From Lepas anatifera (Eukaryota; Arthropoda; Thecostraca; Lepadidae), in NCBI GenBank assembly GCA_034440635.1, contig JAOTON010001047.1, forward strand, positions 1 through 64,000: 64,000 nt of DNA, written 5' to 3'. Numbering within the stretch: position 1 is the first letter of the stretch; every line of letters begins with the position of its first letter. This document shows positions 1 through 10,983 of this stretch, one piece after another. The notes under the pieces were generated by a model. That model saw only the letters and a program-made list of their open reading frames with translations. It ran no database searches and was not told the origin of the DNA. The position numbers and the translations under genes were made by a program.

Positions 1-67
1 ACAAAATCACTAACTCTTGACATTCTAAAACGATGCATAAGACAAATGCACCATTTGGCTTGAAGCT

Positions 68-2237
68 TTAATACAGCTCCAGACATGTTGTTAATATCTT
101 ATTCTGTTTGTTGAGGTCGGGTTGTCTCTCTCTGATTATGAGGGCTTCATAGATGGGTAGTTTTCGCCGGTCGGTAGTTTGTCGTATGGTGCGGGTGTTG
201 TCGACCAAGTCCTTCCGGGTGATGTCGCGATTGTGAAATCGTTTGTAGTGGTCTTTGGGGCTCCCATCTGCAGGTGCATAGTGAGCCTGCGTGATAGTGA
301 TGTTGTTGTGAGACCAACGTAGGTACCGGTTCCTCGAAGCTTGCAATCTCCGTACGGGCATTCAAACTGGTACACTACGTTGGTCTTCTTCAAGTCAGAT
401 GTTTTCTTGTTCAGGTTGTTTTTCATGATGAGTCGGCTAATCTTGGGATTTTGATAGAAGATGTTGAATTTCAATATCGTGTTGTCTTCTTTGCACTGGA
501 TGTTGGTGGCAATTATCCGCTTTATGACATTTTCATCGACTTTGTAGGAGGGAGACATTTGACTTTTGTAGAAGAGAGCAATCTCCCTCCTAGGATGTTG
601 TTGGTATTCTTGTCTCTTGAAGTTGTCGAGGCGTTTGGAAATTTCGTGATCAACGTCTGAATTTGTGTACCCATTGTTCACGAGTATTTGCTTGCAGCGC
701 TGGAGCTCGAGATGAGTTTCGCCCCAGTCACTGCAGTACTTGATTGCTCGGTGAATGAACGATCGTATTACACTCTGGGAGTACCGTCCAGGACACTCAC
801 TTTTGCCGTTCATGCACTGTCCTGTGTCACTCGGTTTTCGGTAGACCTTAGTTGTCACTCCTTCGTTTGTTGCTGTGATGTCAATGTCTAAGAATGGTAT
901 TCTGCTGTTTGCACTAAGTTCTGTGGTAAACTTAAGGCTGGAGTTGTCTTGCATTTTTTTACGGAGTTCTTCGAGCTGTTTTTCATCTTTTACGTCAACA
1001 AGGATGTCATCAACGTAGCGAAGGTAGAGAGTTGGTTTCACTTCGGTGGCTGACAAAACTTTGCTCTCTACATGGCACATGTAGGCGTTGGCAAATAAAC
1101 ATCCCAATGGGGATCCCATGGCAACGCCGTCGGTTTGGAGGTATAGTTTTCCATCTGGACCGCGGAAGGGCGCCTGCTGGTACACGCTGTCAGGAGCTGT
1201 TTCAAAATCCGGGGCGCCAGTTTCAGTGGTGATATGGTAGGATGGTTATACACCATTTCAGAAATGATGTTGATCGTCTCCTCTATGGGAACATTAGTAA
1301 ACAGGCTTTCTACGTCCAGTGATGCCAGAAGTCCGGTTATTTTGTGGCTTTGAATGATGTGGAGTACTTCATCCGTCGATTTCATGCAGTGTTCTGTTGG
1401 TAGGTACGGGCTGATCAAGCCATTCAGACGTTTAGCGAGATTGTATGTCGGTGTCGGTATTTGAGACACTATGGGCCGTAGTGGATTGCCAGGCTTGTGT
1501 GTCTTGAAGTTGCCATAGGCATAGCCAGTTTCATGCTCTCCAGTTATTTTTGTGAAGTGAATCTCTCCTACTGTCGCATTGGCGGCAGTGATGATCTTGT
1601 TTACTTTCGATATATTCTTCATTGTGGGGTCCCTTGATATTTGAGTGAATTTGGATGTATCAGAGAGGATGCGCTCCATTTTGGTCATGTATTTTGTTTT
1701 ATCCATTACAACAAAACTGGCTGTTTTGTCTGCTTTTCGGATCACGATGTCTTCGTTGGCTTTCAGCTCTGCTGCCGCGCTTTTCAGCTCTGGTGTTAAG
1801 AGCTTGCTCCTGCAGTGGCTGCGACATTTTGTACCTTCACTCAGTAGTTGGTGTCTTAAGTCTGGATTTACTGTTATTTTATTATCTTTGCGTAGTCGTT
1901 GTATGTCTTGATATAAGACTTCCAGTGATGCTTTCTTTTCAAGTGCGTCAAATTTCTTCAAAGTGCTGCATTTGAGGCCAAGGTTAAGTAGTTCCTTTTG
2001 GTTGGGAGTTAGTTCCACGGATGAAATGTTACAGAATCCGTCTTTACATTCTGGGAGCACGACGCTGCCCCCATATAATCTTGACAGTTTTTTCAGAGTT
2101 CTTACCTTAGTTGCTTGCCTCGTTTTCTCGATATTATCACTTAAAGCCTCCTCTATTTGGTCTCGAAGGTCGCAGTCGATGTCCTGGCTTTCCAGTTCTT
2201 TGGTAACCTTCACCAGTTTTCCTGTAAATCCAGACAT
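68..2237 (-). pseudogene. Penelope-like reverse transcriptase with GIY-YIG endonuclease, frameshifted
   Basis: This is the polyprotein that copies a Penelope-like element, made of a reverse transcriptase followed by a C-terminal GIY-YIG nuclease. Reading starts at the Met at 2237. Frame one (2237 to about 1180) holds the N-terminal region and fingers, with LASLDVESLFTNVP as RT motif A. Frame two (about 1180 to 265) holds DGVAMGSPLG (motif B), LRYVDDILVDV (the catalytic YVDD of motif C) and the start of the nuclease, TYVGLTTTSLSRRL. Frame three (about 265 to 75) completes the nuclease with YEALIIRERQPDLN. The break near 265 is a 4-C run where the inverted copy at 2690 has 5 C. Total length of about 720 residues is normal for the family. 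RT and nuclease motifs are intact, but two frameshifts make this copy inactive. Confidence 0.93.
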
Positions 2238-2336
2238 GCTTCTTCTTTTTCTTCTTTTGGTGAACTACCAGCTGTCGCCGATAATTCTTCGTAAAACGCT
2301 CACTGCTTGCCACTGGATCACTGATATTAATGTTTG

Positions 2337-2400
2337 AATATTTAGGCAAGACATTTTCTGATATACAAAAGTTATTGAATTCAACCGCAAATCGAGCCTT
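2337..2400. repeat. Inverted repeat, arm 1 (pair at 3229-3297)
   Basis: The sequence TTTAGGCAAGACATTTTCTG and its surroundings recur inverted at 3229-3297, just before the (AT)n tract. It is probably part of the Penelope terminal region, because it touches the start of the duplicated ORF fragment at 2401. Confidence 0.8.
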
Positions 2401-2880
2401 TACAAAGTCGATGAAAATGTCATAAAGCGGATAATTGCCACCAGCATCCAGTGCAAAGAAGACAACACGATATTGAAATTCAACATCTTCTATCAAAATC
2501 ACAAGATTAGCCGACTCATCATGAAAAACAACCTGAACAAGAAAACATCTGACTTGAAGAAGACCAACGTAGTTTACCAGTTTGAATGCCCGTACGGAGA
2601 TTGCAAGCTTCGAGGAACCGGTACCTACGTTGGTCTCACAACAACATCACTATCACGCAGGCTCACTATGCACCTGCAGATGGGAGCCCCCAAAGACCAC
2701 TACAAACGATTTCACAATCGCGACATCACCCGGAAGGACTTGGTCGACAACACCCGCACCATACGACAAACTACCGACCGGCGAAAACTACCCATCTATG
2801 AAGCCCTCATAATCAGAGAGAGACAACCCGACCTCAACAAACAGAATAAGATATTAACAACATGTCTGGAGCTGTATTAA
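2401..2880 (+). pseudogene. Inverted fragment of the Penelope ORF: end of RT and intact GIY-YIG domain
   Basis: This plus-strand open stretch matches the C-terminal 160 residues of the minus-strand copy nearly residue for residue, starting at YKVDENVIKR. It has no start of its own: the frame is simply open from the junction at 2400. It carries the whole GIY-YIG domain without a frameshift, including CPYGDCKLRG, TYVGLTTTSLSRRL and YEALIIRERQPDLNKQ, and ends in a stop at 2878-2880. It is a truncated inverted copy of the same element, and it shows what the neighbouring frame looked like before the C-run deletion near 265. Confidence 0.92.
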
Positions 2881-2947
2881 AGCTTCAAGCCAAATGGTGC
2901 ATTTGTCTTATGCATCGTTTTAGAATGTCAAGAGTTAGTGATTTTGT

Positions 2948-3228
2948 TTGATATAGGAATTGTTTTCGGTCTCTTCAATTGAAAGTTATCTCCAATGCAA
3001 TATCATGTTTTGGTTTTCGTGAATTTCAAACGACAATTGTCTGCATAAAACAGGAAGGAGTGTGCAAGGAAACTTATTTATATGTACTACTGATGATGAA
3101 TAATGTTATTCGAAAGCTTTATTTAAATATAACCTATTTTCAATGCAATTTGCTGACCTTATATTCCAACTAGCAGAGGGAACGAGAAAGGTGTTTAGAG
3201 AAAAAGAAAAGACAGAGAAAAAACTCGT
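2948..3228. other. Spacer between Penelope copies
   Basis: AT-rich sequence with no gene or repeat that I can name. It separates the inverted Penelope fragment from the second arm of the terminal inverted repeat. Confidence 0.5.
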
Positions 3229-3295
3229 AAAGGCTCGATTTGCGGTTGAATTCAATACTTTTTGTATATCAGAAAATGTCTTGCCTAAATATTCA

Positions 3296-3297
<2 letters not shown>
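3229..3297. repeat. Inverted repeat, arm 2 (pair at 2337-2400)
   Basis: Inverted copy of 2337-2400 with a few changes, ending directly at the dinucleotide tract. Confidence 0.8.

Positions 3298-3362
<65 letters not shown>
3298..3362. repeat. (AT)n microsatellite
   Basis: About 32 uninterrupted AT units. The tract lies exactly between the terminal sequences of the two Penelope elements. A second (AT)n tract at 5299-5334 lies just beyond the other end of element 2. Confidence 0.97.
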
Positions 3363-3365
<3 letters not shown>

Positions 3366-5272
3366 CTCAAACACTGTCGATTAAACTTCAGCGAAGAGTT
3401 CGTTTTAGCTAGTTTTGTTTTCGTTTTCTCAGGTTAGTATAAGTTTTTCACTCTGTTGTCGTTGATGGAAGATAATATAAGTCCTAAATCGGTAGGCATT
3501 ACACAGTTATATTATTCACGGCATTTTACAGGTACAGTCGACGTTTCGAAGGCTTTCAGCGATCATTATCGAGACATTTATGACATAACCACATAATAAT
3601 ATTACATACAAAAACACACATTATATAAAAGTCGTGGCAGGGTCGAGCGGATTTCAAAAGATGATCGGTTGTATGAAGAATGAAGCTCACAATATGTATG
3701 AATCTATGATAACGTGACTAAAGCTTTTAACTTCCTCTTTTTGAGCATACACAAAAACATGAGGCCTAAAGTCTTTCACAATTTTTTTCTTTTTTTCTTA
3801 GTTTACAGTTGTCATGTATTCCACAGATGGAGCTTCTCAGTTTGATCGAGTTGCGTGTTTAGTTCTGGGTTGTGTTCGCGGATGTATAGTGCTTCTGTGA
3901 TCCATATTCTGAGATGATCATTGATATGCTTGTGTGTAAATGTGTTGTCGGTGAGGATTTTTCTGGTGAGCTGTGTTTGGTGGTGTTGTTCTACGTGGTT
4001 CTTGATGGAGCTGGTGTGGCCTGGTGCTTTGTGTGGAGTGAGGCGTCGTGAGAAGGATGTTGTCGTGGCACCGATGTACTTAGCGGCAAGGAGCCTACAG
4101 TCTCCTAAGGGGCAGTCAAATTGATAAAGTACATTGGTGCGTGACAGATGGGTAGTCTTGTCTGATGTGTTGTTGCGAATGATGAGGTTGGAAGTTTTTC
4201 TATTTTTGTAATAGATAGTGAGATGCAGCTGGGTGTCAGAATTTGTGCACTTTAAGTTGTCGCGAATGATATGCTGCATGATTCTTTCGTCATCTTTATG
4301 GGCACTGCTCATAAAGTTGCGGTAGTAGAGCCTGATGGATTTCGCTTCTGGCGCCTTGTCACTACTGGTCTTTTTTGGATGTTTTTTGAAAGTCTCATCA
4401 ACAACCTTGTAAGAGTATCCGTTGTTGACAAGAATCTGACGGATTCGCCTTAACTCACTGTGAAGAGCAGTTTGCGAGGAGCAGTTACGAACTGCTCGCC
4501 TGACAAACGCAGTTATAACACTGCGTTTGTACCTCTCCGGGCACTCACTCTCTCCGTTGAGTACTCGGCCTTCGTTCGTGGCCTTGCGATAGACATCTGT
4601 CACAAAATTGCCATCAATATCGGACACCATTACGTCTAGAAAGGGGATCTTCTTATCAATACTTAACTCGTGTGTAAACTTGAGCACACTGTTGTGTTCG
4701 AGTTTAGAAATCAGGATTTTTAGATGATCCTCATCTCTCACATCACAGGATATATCATCTACATACCTGCAATAGATGTTAGGGCGCACATCAAGGATCA
4801 CATAGGACAAGGTTCTCAACCGCCGACATGTAAGCGTTAGCAAAGAGGGGGCCCAGGAGGGAGCCCATCGCGACACCTTCTCGCTGTCGGTATAAGGTAC
4901 CGTCTGGTCCTCTGAAAGGGGCCTCACTGGTACAGGCTTGAAGCAGCTGCTCAAGGATGGTGGCAGGCATTTTCAGAGGGCGTTTTGTCGGATCTGGGTT
5001 GTGGTACACGTAGTCGAGTATTAGTTGAATTGTGGCTTTTACAGGAACATTGGTGAACAAACTTTCTACGTCAATAGAAGCCAGCATGCCTGTAGGTTTG
5101 TTTGTCCTTAAGATGTCTATAAACTCATCGACTGATTTTAAGCTAAAATTCTCTGGAACGAATGGCTTAAGCAATTCGTTGAGGCGTTTTGCTAACTTGC
5201 GAACCTGCTAAACGAAAACAGAAAACTAGCTAAAACGAACTCTTCGCTGAAGTTTAATCGACAGTGTTTGAG
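3363..5272 (-). mobile_element. Penelope-like element 2, 5'-truncated, between inverted repeats
   Basis: A second Penelope family member, clearly diverged in protein from element 1. It is bounded by an inverted repeat of about 68 bp: 3363-3432 matches the reverse complement of 5205-5272, including the block CGAAGAGTTCGTTTTAGCTA, with a few small differences. Both outer edges lie next to (AT)n tracts. The coding part is 3812-5200. The region 3440-3811 is the 3' non-coding tail and contains nothing else I recognise. Confidence 0.88.
3812..5200 (-). pseudogene. Penelope-like RT with GIY-YIG endonuclease, truncated and frameshifted
   Basis: The reading begins in mid-protein at about 5200 (LRKLAKRLNELLKPFVP region) and lacks roughly the first 250 residues compared with element 1. 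The first frame (to about 4800) carries LASIDVESLFTNVP (motif A) and EGVAMGSLLGPLFANAYM (motif B). A frameshift near 4800 leads to CRYVDDISCDV (motif C, YVDD kept), the thumb region, and a GIY-YIG domain with AKYIGATTTSFSRRL and TEALYIREHNPELNTQ. It ends at 3812 with a stop. The protein is related to element 1 but far from identical, so it is a separate lineage rather than a local duplicate. Confidence 0.92.
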
Positions 5273-5294
5273 AGAAAATATATGGCCAAAATAC

Positions 5295-5298
<4 letters not shown>

Positions 5299-5334
<36 letters not shown>
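5299..5334. repeat. (AT)n microsatellite
   Basis: About 18 AT units next to the 5' side of Penelope element 2. It mirrors the tract at 3298-3362. Confidence 0.95.
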
Positions 5335-5338
<4 letters not shown>

Positions 5339-7085
5339 GGAGAAAGACGTCCCCAAAGACGATCTATAATCTAGATCATGGGTTTGTGGAGGGGTCGGGT
5401 GGAACCATGCAAAATCATATTTTTGAATAATTTATAATACATTATTTCCAAATTGGCCCACAATAGAAAACAAATATTTCGAATTATAGTTCTATGGGAG
5501 AATCGGTCTGATTGGGTTCATCCCATTCAAAGTAACAAACAAACTGATCATACACAAGCTGGTCCATTGATTGGGATGATAGTTTGATGATACACAGCAG
5601 CTACAAGACAGGTTTTCTAGTAAATACATTTTCTCTTTGAAGTGACCAGCCTAATCTTTCACAAATTCCTCCAGGAAAACACAAACATTGCATCACCCAA
5701 GACTGCCCTCCTGTCATTCCTATATGTCTATCCATACTCTTTGTTCACAATTATATGGTTGTATTGGGTACACTCGTAGTGTTTCAAATCATAATACATC
5801 TTATCCTAGTTTTTCCTTCAGTTTATTTTTAATATCAATTATAAAAGCATGCAGATGGGCATTTTCAGAGGGCAGATGGATGAATTCATGCCACAGCCAC
5901 TTTCATGTCTGGAAACAAACAGTAGCACTTGAAATATGAGTAACTTGATCCGAGAAGTGGATAAGAGTACACCAACTATTATGTACTGCATGGTACCAAA
6001 ATAAATGGAAAAATCTGTTGCAATCTGTGAAATTATCAAAAACATTTTCATACTTGAAGGTAAACTAAGCAGCAAATGCACTAGCATGCACACATTGTGC
6101 AGAGCTAGTATTTGTAACAGGTAGAAATTTGTAATTCAAGTTGCAGGCCTGATATAGACTTTTACTAGAGTGCACAGATATTGTAAATAGAAAGTTAGAC
6201 CAAAAGAGAGGGAATATGGGACATTAAAAAATATGCCTAAACAATCATTGGAAAATAGCCATCACCAATCATTTTCACCCATTTTGGTACACAAGTTGAC
6301 CTGTGCAACAATAAAATGAGGATTTTTGGCATTGACACTACTCACAAGCCTTGGTCCATTGGTCAGCACAGTCTTGTCCACTGGCCCTCGAGCCTCTCCT
6401 CTAGAAAAGAAATATCAGCGCCACAACTGCTACTGCTTATCAAACAAAAATAAAGTAGAATAATTATCTACCAATCACAAAACAGCATGCTACCACTGTT
6501 GTGCTGTTACTGTTTTTCCAGCAGCACCACAGCAGGTTTTCAGCCTGTAAATCTAAGATTGGTTCTAAGATTTGTTCTCAGGGAGAGGCTATAGTCATGT
6601 GACATAGACTCAATGCTGCTCGCTGATTGGTGTTGACAGACGGAATGAGACCACAGCTATAATAGTGGGCCAAAATGAACAGTTATCAATTAAGCATACA
6701 ATTTGCTTTCTGGCAACTTCGTGAACCTAATAAATGCAGAACAGAAACATTAAATGCATTGCCCATATTTGATAGGATTAGTGCCTGACTACCTAACTCA
6801 CTACACTCACTACACAAAACCTCAACAAGCATTGGTGGCCAGCAACGATGGGTGGCAAAAAAATAAAATTGTTTCATTAACATTTCACTGATACATTTTT
6901 TTACCTCGAAGAAAATCTCAATTGACCACATCAAAGGCTCTAAATATTTTACGTACAGATAACCGACGATATTAATATGTTGATCACGAGACCGGAGCGG
7001 CGACAATCCCCTCGTCCGTAAAACCTCCAAAAACTTTCATCATGCCTCAAAAGAGGCTCTTCTGGATCACGCTACCCGTATCTTT
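5335..7085. other. No recognisable gene
   Basis: Low-complexity to average AT-rich sequence. The open frames here are short, on both strands, and show no family motif. I see no tRNA-like, repeat or transposase signal. Confidence 0.5.
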
Positions 7086-7553
7086 TTATTGAATCATTGT
7101 CGCTGTTCTAGCATGAACTGTTCTAGGATGCCTAAACTGAGCTAGGAGCCGTGACCTTGAACAGGGCCCCGTGAGTTGGCCAGGCCCTATATCCACCGAC
7201 CTGGGGGCCCTGAGCTGAGCTGGGACCGTAAAGTTAATATTGTCTCTTGTGCTAATCTGGATCCCCTGTGCTGCACAGAAGACCCTAAACTTATCTGAGG
7301 CCCCGGCACAGTAATAGGGCCCCCTGCCCTGAAATTGGGTTATAAGCTTTAATTGAAACCCTAAACTGTTCTGAAACCCCATATATGCCGCCAAGGGGCA
7401 CCTGGATGATCCGGGCCCTTAAGCTTATCTGGTCATCAGAGCTAATATTGGCCTCTGTGTTGAACTGAGAGCCCCTGAGATGGTCTGGAACCCCCTATAA
7501 GGCTTTACAGCCACTGACCACTGAGCTTGAATGGGCCCCTTGAGATGTTCTGA
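7086..7553. repeat. Degenerate ~20-bp minisatellite, left part (continues at 10984)
   Basis: Imperfect repetition of units of the form GAGCTNNTCTGGGGCCCCT, with longer variants such as CCCTATATCCACCGACCTGG. The same array resumes at 10984 after a 3.4-kb insertion. Short open frames here are a by-product of the repeat. Confidence 0.8.
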
Positions 7554-7639
7554 CAGAGGCGTAGCCAGGGAGGGGGTCCCTGGGGTCTGCGGACCCCCTT
7601 GGGCTGACCTTATGCACTAAAAACACGACCATTGATCTC

Positions 7640-9140
7640 GGGGCCCCTGAGCTTGGTCTCGGGGGCCCTCCCGAGCTTGGTCTCAGGAGGCCCTCGATAA
7701 TCGGTATCGAGGGCTCCAGAATACCGAATATTGATCTTGGGGGACCCTTAGGTTCAGTCTCATGGGGTCCCGAGCTTGGCCTCAGGGCCCCCGAGCTTGG
7801 TCTCAGGGCCCCTCCCCTGAGCTCAGTCTCACGGGCCTTTCGATCTTGGTCTCACGGGCCTGTCGATTTTGGTCTCAGGGGCCCCGAGCTTGGTTTCAGG
7901 GGCCTCGAGCTTGGTGTCAGGGGCCCGAGCTTGGTCTCAGGGGACACCCGAGCTTGGTCTCAGGGGTGCCCTCAAGCTTGGTCTCAGGCCCCCCTCTCCC
8001 CGAGCTTAGTGTCAGGGGCCCTCGAGCTTGGTCTCAGGGGGGACATCCGAGGGTATCTGATGCATAAGGCTGACCGTATGCACTGGAAAACATCAGCATT
8101 GGTGTCGGGGGGCCCCTGACCTTGGTCTCAGGGGCTCCCGAGCTTGGTCTCAGCGCCCCTCGAGCTTTGTCTCAGGGGCCCCGAGCTTGGTGTCAGGGGC
8201 CCTCCGAGCTTGGTCTCAGGGAACGCCCGAGCTTGGTCTCAGGGGACCCCCGAACATGGTCTCAGGAGCCGCTGATCATCGGTATCGAGGGCTCCAGAGT
8301 ACCGAACATTGATCTCGGGGGCCCCTGAGCTCGGACCCACGAACCTTTCGATCTTGGTCTCACGGGCCTTTCGATTTTGGTCTCAGGGTGCCCCAGAGCT
8401 TGGTCTCAGCCCCCCCCCGAGCGTGGTCTCAGGGGACCCCGAGCTTAGTCTCACGGGCCTTCCGAGCTTGGTCTCAGGGGGCCCCGATCATCGGTATCGA
8501 GGGCTCTGGAATACCGAAAATTGATCTCGGGGGCCCCTGAGCTTGGTCTCAGGGGCCCCCGAACTTGGTCTCAGGAGACAACCGAGCTTGATCTCAGGGG
8601 GGCAAGCTTGGTCTCATGGACCTTTCGATGTTTGGTCTCATGGGCCTTTCGATTTTGGTCTCACGGGGTCTCGAGCTTGGTCTCAGGGAACCCCGAGCTT
8701 GGTGTCAGGGGGCCCTCGAGCTTGGTCCCAGGGAGCATCCGAGCTTGGTCTCAGGGTCCCCTCAAGCTTGGTCTCAGGGGCCCCGAACTTGGTCTCAGGG
8801 GTTCAGGGCCCCCTCGGGGTGCACCCGACTATTGATATCGAGGGACTCATGAGTAAGGCACGAGCATTGACCTCATGGACGCAGAGTTTGGTCTCAGGGG
8901 CCCCCAAGCCTGGGTTCAGGACCCCCGAGTATCGGCATTGAGGGACTCCAGAGTACCGAGCAATAGTCTCGGGGGGGACTCGAAATATGGATCTGGAGGG
9001 CCCCGGAACATCGGTGTCAAGGTACTGCTGAGAAAAGCGCGAGCATGGGTCTAAGGGTGCCCCTGAGCCTGATCTAAGTGGGACCCCGAGCTGGGTCTTA
9101 GAAGCCCCCGGGCATCAGTATCAAGGGGCTCCGGAGTATT
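7640..9140. repeat. ~20-22 bp minisatellite with higher-order blocks
   Basis: The unit is close to GAGCTTGGTCTCAGGGGCCC, repeated dozens of times with indels. A longer block beginning ATCGGTATCGAGGGCTCC recurs at about 7697, 8277, 8493 and (diverged) 8930, which indicates duplication of multi-unit segments. The repeat keeps several frames open on the plus strand, giving AWSQGP-like peptides that I do not regard as genes. Confidence 0.9.
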
Positions 9141-9206
9141 GGTCTGGGGGAGCAATTATTTTAGGGGCCTCCAAATGGTGATTTCTGAGGGCACCCGAAA
9201 GTGTGG

Positions 9207-9990
9207 ATGCAGTGGTGTCGCCAAGGGGGCCCTAGGCGTCCGCAGACCCCCCCCTTGGGCCAATCTGAACCACTGCAAAGGATTCTCTGATCACGGGGCC
9301 CCCAGAGTCAGTCTCAGGGGCCTCTGAAGATTCGTTCTCAGGGCGTGCCGAGTCGGCCTCAAGGGCCCCGCCCTGAGAGTCAGTCTCAAGGCCCCCGATA
9401 GCAGATTTCGGGGGCCCCCAGAGAGTTGGTCTCAGGGGCCCCAAAAGTCGGCATCAGGGGCCCCGGGAGTCTGTCTCAGGGGATGGGGGGCGAGCTAGTC
9501 TGCTAGTCTCAGGGGTCCCAGAGAGTGGTTCTCAGGGCCTCGCAAAAGTATATTTAAGGGGGGCCTCCGAGAGTCAGTCTCAGGAACGCCAAAGACTCTG
9601 TATCAGAGGTGATTCCACCCCCCCCACGGGTGTTTATCTCAGTGGCGCCCTAGAGTAAGTCTCAGAGGGCTGTTGGAAGTCATTCCCAGACCCTCTCCCC
9701 CACCCCAAAGACAGCCTCAGGGGACCCCAAGAGCTAATCTGGATGGCCACGATAGTCAGTCTCAGCCCCCCTCCCCTTCCAGAGTAAATCTGGGGAGGGG
9801 CAATAATAAGTCTCAGAGGTGCGGCCGATAACTGATCTCAGGAGCCCCGAGAGATTCTCATGGGCCCCCAGTTTTGATCAAGAGGCGCCGTGAATCGGTC
9901 TCAGAGACCCCCTGAGATCTAATCAGGAGAGCGGCCGAAAATTAGCTTTGTGAGTGCCGCCAAGTGTTGGTCATAGGTGGTCCCAGAGCT
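9207..9990. repeat. Second element end and variant minisatellite
   Basis: CAGTGGTGTCGCCAAGGGGG at 9207, and the roughly 60 bp after it, resemble the left end at 7554, including the block GTCCGCAGACCCCCCCTTGG. It is followed by a distinct array with the unit GAGTCAGTCTCAGGGGCC to about 9990. This may be a second related element inserted in, or fused to, the first. No matching right end or TSD was found. Confidence 0.6.
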
Positions 9991-10890
9991 CGAATAAAAT
10001 TTTCAAAATCATATGCCTCGTAAAAAATGTATCTATCCCTATTGCGTAGTAAAAATACAAATTGAAACATGTCCATCAGGCACCATTATCGAAGGAAAGG
10101 CAAAAATTAAACTAATTTTACCATAAGAGCAAATCGAACAGGGTATTTGGCCCTTCAGTTAATTTTTAAGCTATTAGCTTAACACCAATAACTACATTCC
10201 TAGATATTCTGAAATAAACAACTTTCAAATATTTTCGTAGGAAACCAGACAAACAAGGGTATTGAAAGAAATCGATGAGCATAATCCTCAAAAGAAAAAT
10301 AGGCATGGAAGGTTGAAAATAACAATGACAAAATGATCCAAGGCGATAGATATCTCAGGCGCCTTTTGTCTTGGTAATTTGCTCGTTTACAAGATAGCAA
10401 GGGTAAGAAAGTAAGTTGATCTCAACAGGATCTGTCGACGGAATAGGGGTTTTGTCACGTTCGGGACACACTGTCATGTCCTTTGTATTTTTTCGTTTTT
10501 TCCGTTTCTTTTGAAATTTCCTGATTAGAGAGTTCATGGATTCGATACCGGAAAATAATTGCTAATCATTTCCCGTAGAATATAATTTCTAAGTACTCAA
10601 AACGACAGACCTTCAATAACTTCATGTCTGATTACAGAGTGAATGGAGGTAGACTCGGGTGTAACATCATGCGTGCATCAACATTGAACTTCCCGAAATA
10701 TGGCACAAAGCTGTTATTATAGCCACGCTACCATATAAGGTATGGGCCATCCTTAATGTTTGGTGGCCTTAGTTTACCAACACTTGGTCGGGTCGAAAAA
10801 ATCAAGCTATAAACAAAATAAGAATAAATGCTTAAAAAGGGACAACAAAATTTCCCTCATGTGAATGTTAAAATACTATACAAAAGATAT
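9991..10890. other. AT-rich interior of the 7554-10983 element
   Basis: Single-copy-looking AT-rich DNA without motif-bearing open frames. It lies between the minisatellite and the right terminus. Confidence 0.45.
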
Positions 10891-10983
10891 AAGAGATGGG
10901 CCCCGGTTACTAAGGGGACCCCCGGCCTAGGGCCCCCGACGGTAGTCGGACCCCTCCTTGGCCGAATCCTGGCTACGCCACTG

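Larger units (their letters stand above)
1..2947 (-). mobile_element. Penelope-like element 1, with its 3' end duplicated in inverted orientation
   Basis: A minus-strand Penelope-like retroelement occupies about 1-2400. Positions 1-546 are repeated as a near-identical inverted copy at 2400-2947, so the 3' end of the element lies head-to-head against its own 5' end. I see only a few differences between the arms: one substitution in the stretch compared in detail, and one C missing from a C-run in the minus copy. Sequence at 2337-2400 also reappears inverted at 3229-3297. Inverted, 5'-truncated partial copies of this kind are known in Penelope-like elements, which lack ordinary LTRs. The element runs off the left edge of the window, so its true 3' boundary is not seen. 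Confidence 0.92.
7554..10983. mobile_element. Non-autonomous element with internal minisatellites (hAT-like, 8-bp TSD)
   Basis: The left end reads CAGAGGCGTAGCCAGGG. The right end, read inwards, is CAGTGGCGTAGCCAGGATTC, giving terminal inverted repeats of about 16 bp with two or three mismatches. It is flanked on both sides by the same 8 bp, TGTTCTGA (7546-7553 and 10984-10991). The flanks belong to one minisatellite whose related unit near 11309 reads TGTTTTGAGACCCTACATAA with no insertion. An 8-bp duplication and CAG...CTG ends fit the hAT superfamily. No transposase is present inside. Contents are a minisatellite (7640-9140), a second left-end-like sequence at 9207, a variant minisatellite (9270-9990) and about 900 bp of AT-rich sequence. 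Confidence 0.78.

Noticed and set aside
3535..3582. Hammerhead-like motif in the 3' tail of Penelope element 2 (minus strand, TTCGAAACGTCGAC)
   Set aside because: The GAAAC box is present but the CTGATGA box is degenerate and I could not complete three stems by eye. A covariance-model search for hammerhead type I would decide.
7762..8941. Plus-strand frames of 60-130 residues with AWSQGP/LVSGAP repeats
   Set aside because: They simply follow the minisatellite. Several frames are open at once and there is no start context or domain.
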